Of a DNA stretch of 17,404 nucleotides, positions 15,901 through 17,404 are shown piece by piece. The stretch's first letter is position 1; each line of letters begins with the position of its first letter. The stretch is from assembly GCA_002293525.1 (NCBI GenBank), contig DBDJ01000026.1, positions 81,714 through 99,117 on the forward strand, in the 5' to 3' direction. The notes under the pieces are model-generated. The model did not search any database and was not told the origin of the DNA. It saw only the letters and a program-made list of their open reading frames with translations. Both the position numbers and the translations under genes were made by a program. Source of the stretch: Lachnospiraceae bacterium UBA935 (GTDB lineage: Bacteria; Bacillota; Clostridia; Lachnospirales; Lachnospiraceae).

Positions 15901-17404
15901 TCTTATGATCCCCAAAGATGTAACAGAGAAACTGCAGAAGTATTATTGCGTGGTTTTAAGGAAGAGCTTACTCGTGTTATTGAGTTCTGTATCTCTTTGG
16001 AAAGAGACTATACGGCTTCTGATTTTGGCGAACTGGTTTGGAGTTATGAGGAATTTAGTACGGTAAGAAAAAATATTCAGGATGCAGGGAGTGAAATTGA
16101 GAGGATTTGTCCTTTGACACCTATGCAAGAAGGCATGCTTTTTCACAAGCTATCCAATCCGGAATCTATGGAATACATTGTGCAAGTTGAATATTCAACT
16201 GAAGAGCTTAATGTAGAAGCGCTCAAGGACAGTCTTGAAATCATAGCGTACAAACATCCGGTACTAAGGACAATGATTCAATATAGAGGCGTAAGTGAGC
16301 CGCGGCAGATTGTATTGCAGAAACGGGAGATTGAAGTCATATACTTTGATTATTCAGAATTTGAAAATGGACTTAATGCATATAAGGACTATAAGCGAAA
16401 GGATGTTCTACGAGGCTTTGAATTTGAGTCTGATTCCCTTTTAAGAATGTCGGTTATTCAGCTGCAGAACGATATACGAGTAATAATGTGCTTTCATCAC
16501 ATTATTATGGATGCATGGTGTGTATCCATATTGATCAATGATCTTGAATACTTTTATTCAAATATTATAAACGGAAAAACAAAAGAAGCGTTACGGAATC
16601 ATATCATACCTGACACAGGATATGAAAATTTTGTTCGTCTACGGCATGAATGTGATAATTCTAAAGATTTAGAATATTGGGATACTTTACTAAAGGATTT
16701 TGAATTACCAACAGCCATCTTTACGAAAACTATATATTCAGCGGTAGACGATATAGTGTTTGATAGTGTTGGAAAGATTAATCGATGTATGTCAATGGAA
16801 GATGTTAATAATTTGATGTCACTGTCCCACAAGTATAGTATAACAATCAATACAATATTTGAAGCAGCATGGACAATTTTGCTGCAAAAGCTTGCTGGCA
16901 CTGAGGATATTGTTTTCGGTAAAGTCGTATCAGGCAGAAATGTTGACATTAATGGAGTTGAACAAATAGTTGGGCTTTTTATTAATACTATTCCGGTTAG
17001 GGCTGCAAATGATAAGGAAGATTCCATAATTAATCTATTTCAGCAATTGCAGAATCAGGCAATGCAAAGTGAACCTTATAGTCATTGTGCGCTGTCATCA
17101 ATACAAAGTAAAATAAGTCATGGCAGCCGTCTGTTTGATAGCCTGATGGTTTTTGGCAATTACTATACTCTGGAAGACAACTCATTTTCCCCGAAGCTGA
17201 AATTAAAGCTTCATGATGTAAGAGAGGAGACAAACTATCCAATCAATTTAAGTGTTGTTATTAATGAATCCATTGAATATGATATTCTTTTTGACACAAA
17301 AGAATTCAGTCATGATTTTGTGTTACGCTTGTCTGAACGTCTATCCTATATTTTACACCAAATTGTTTTAGAACCCGAACAAAAGATAAGAAATATAGAT
17401 ATAG
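12910..17404 (+). CDS. Non-ribosomal peptide synthetase, A-PCP-E-C... (5' part, continues past window)
   Basis: An open frame of 1498 codons without a stop runs off the window. GTG 12910 is the start: AAAGGAGGAG lies just upstream, and TTG 12908 would stop at once. Residues 1-45 resemble a condensation-domain tail, as in GrsA/TycA-type starters. Adenylation domain (about 30-515): LKAGAVYLPLN; YTSGTTGMPKG (173-183); LYGPTE; YRTGD; IRGYRIELGEIE; NRQGKVDR with Lys502. By GrsA alignment the pocket reads D-A-M-I-L-G-L-V-V-K, hydrophobic, with no specificity I recognise. Carrier: FFELGGDSI, Ser556. Epimerisation domain (about 600-1045): HHLVVDGVSWRIL (735), EGHGR (Glu871), RTVGWFTSIFPV, FNYLGDF. 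Condensation domain (from about 1060, probably D-L type): LTPMQEGMLFH, HHIIMDAW (1196; Ala replaces the usual Gly), GLFINTIPVR. It should load and epimerise the first residue, then couple it to the second. Confidence 0.95.
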   Translation, partial: MNKYSDLSEKKIILEKFNDTKTEYPSESSIVELFEEQARLNPGRIAVRDMFRDLSYDELDQLSGRLAAHLLKTGVKPGDIVGISTEKRLEIVVGFLGILKAGAVYLPLNMNDPSSRIQKIVEDSGCKMILTLESQTTKIKTAFLDLEDLLHEPVNFSSQNYHCQAQDPAYVIYTSGTTGMPKGVVIPHRGVVRLVRNNLFLDFTSISLLCGLAFTFDATVMKVWGVLLNGGTITLVNSNVMTDPAQLAQTIKKYNIDVAGITTILFNQTVTINTTLFSSLKCVLVGGEKLSEQHIAMLRNANKSIRIINLYGPTENSVVSTAYEIGDVVPEELPIGKPIGNSTAYILNGNNLCGIGEKGELCLGGDGVALGYINNQKLTAEKFIDNPFVPGTLIYRTGDVASWLPDGNIRFYGRMDDQVKIRGYRIELGEIERQLTKFPGVLDTVVMAKDNGKYKYLCAYIVAAETLIIDKVRLFLSQSLPDYMIPNHYVQMEKFPVNRQGKVDRTALPEPELISLTEYVAPSNEIETLLVNIFAVVLGQERIGIKDNFFELGGDSIKAIRLISKLREYGYDITVREILQGKTIQTIAGRVKKQGSIFINQNEIVGEVPLTAIQKTFFESKLEQPHHFNQTLLFESSDIINEADMRNALNHILLHHDMLRAVYADNSQRISQFQQDCNFVLNTYDFTESDEDAVHEKIISIDKALQSGINLESGPIVKAVLFLTKKRTLLLVAIHHLVVDGVSWRILAEDINTAYTLSLQKLPIILPQKTTSFQEWSKAVFEYSMSPQLLGELKYWEKVNFKMNDGRLELAGEGGWGIQRLETALSEESTELLIHEAGNAYNTEINDLLLTALFRVLQRLTYSNTISVNLEGHGRQHISDKVIVDRTVGWFTSIFPVVVDNIGQTLEADIRTVKETLRRVPNSGFGYSLLSELSAKLVKRQPDVTFNYLGDFRENASNKTFRIAQVEYGYEVSEKNSFGSAIFIDCSIISGKLQIDLSYDPQRCNRETAEVLLRGFKEELTRVIEFCISLERDYTASDFGELVWSYEEFSTVRKNIQDAGSEIERICPLTPMQEGMLFHKLSNPESMEYIVQVEYSTEELNVEALKDSLEIIAYKHPVLRTMIQYRGVSEPRQIVLQKREIEVIYFDYSEFENGLNAYKDYKRKDVLRGFEFESDSLLRMSVIQLQNDIRVIMCFHHIIMDAWCVSILINDLEYFYSNIINGKTKEALRNHIIPDTGYENFVRLRHECDNSKDLEYWDTLLKDFELPTAIFTKTIYSAVDDIVFDSVGKINRCMSMEDVNNLMSLSHKYSITINTIFEAAWTILLQKLAGTEDIVFGKVVSGRNVDINGVEQIVGLFINTIPVRAANDKEDSIINLFQQLQNQAMQSEPYSHCALSSIQSKISHGSRLFDSLMVFGNYYTLEDNSFSPKLKLKLHDVREETNYPINLSVVINESIEYDILFDTKEFSHDFVLRLSERLSYILHQIVLEPEQKIRNIDI

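Noticed and set aside
1..17404. CRISPR array, tRNA/rRNA genes, transposase or integrase
   Set aside because: I saw no regularly spaced repeats, no cloverleaf or rRNA sequence, and no mobile-element protein motifs on either strand.

Overview
The window looks like chromosomal DNA from a low-to-moderate GC, Gram-positive anaerobe of the Bacillota, most likely Clostridia. The evidence is an AddAB-type (not RecBCD) recombination nuclease, strong purine-rich Shine-Dalgarno sites, an AgrD with the clostridial 'QPxEP' tail, a LytTR regulator and a LoaP-type NusG paralogue. I cannot name the genus. All confident genes are on the + strand.

Region 1 (1-7324) is housekeeping: addB and addA, 9 bp apart, encode the two-subunit ATP-dependent helicase-nuclease for double-strand break repair. 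Both are intact, with all expected motifs. Region 2 (7325-7674) is a very AT-rich gap carrying a clear sigma-A-type promoter. Base composition and codon use change sharply here, so everything downstream may be an accessory island inserted next to addAB.

Region 3 (7675-10821) is a complete agr-type peptide quorum-sensing locus in the order response regulator (agrA-like), histidine kinase (agrC-like), agrB, agrD, closed by a strong intrinsic terminator. The agrD gene (46 codons) was found by eye. Its predicted ring segment is Ser-Leu-Trp-Gly-Cys where C. perfringens has Cys-Leu-Trp-Phe-Thr, so the signal may be a lactone rather than a thiolactone.

Region 4 (10842-17404, running off the end) is a biosynthetic operon: loaP (processive antiterminator), a fold-type-I aminotransferase, and a large non-ribosomal peptide synthetase whose first 1498 codons read A-PCP-E-C. 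The assembly line should therefore start with a D-amino acid.

The main discovery is the wiring. A 28-bp direct-repeat block (ATTATCCC-N13-TCATCCC, half-sites one step of 20 bp apart) occurs upstream of agrB and again upstream of loaP, with 21 of 28 positions identical, and sits at almost the same distance from a candidate -10 in both places. The inferred circuit is: the kinase and regulator are made from an ordinary promoter; AgrB matures and exports the AgrD peptide; the activated LytTR regulator binds the twin repeats, amplifying agrBD and switching on loaP plus the NRPS; LoaP then lets RNA polymerase traverse the very long operon. This would be two-layer, density-dependent control (initiation, then elongation) of a non-ribosomal peptide.
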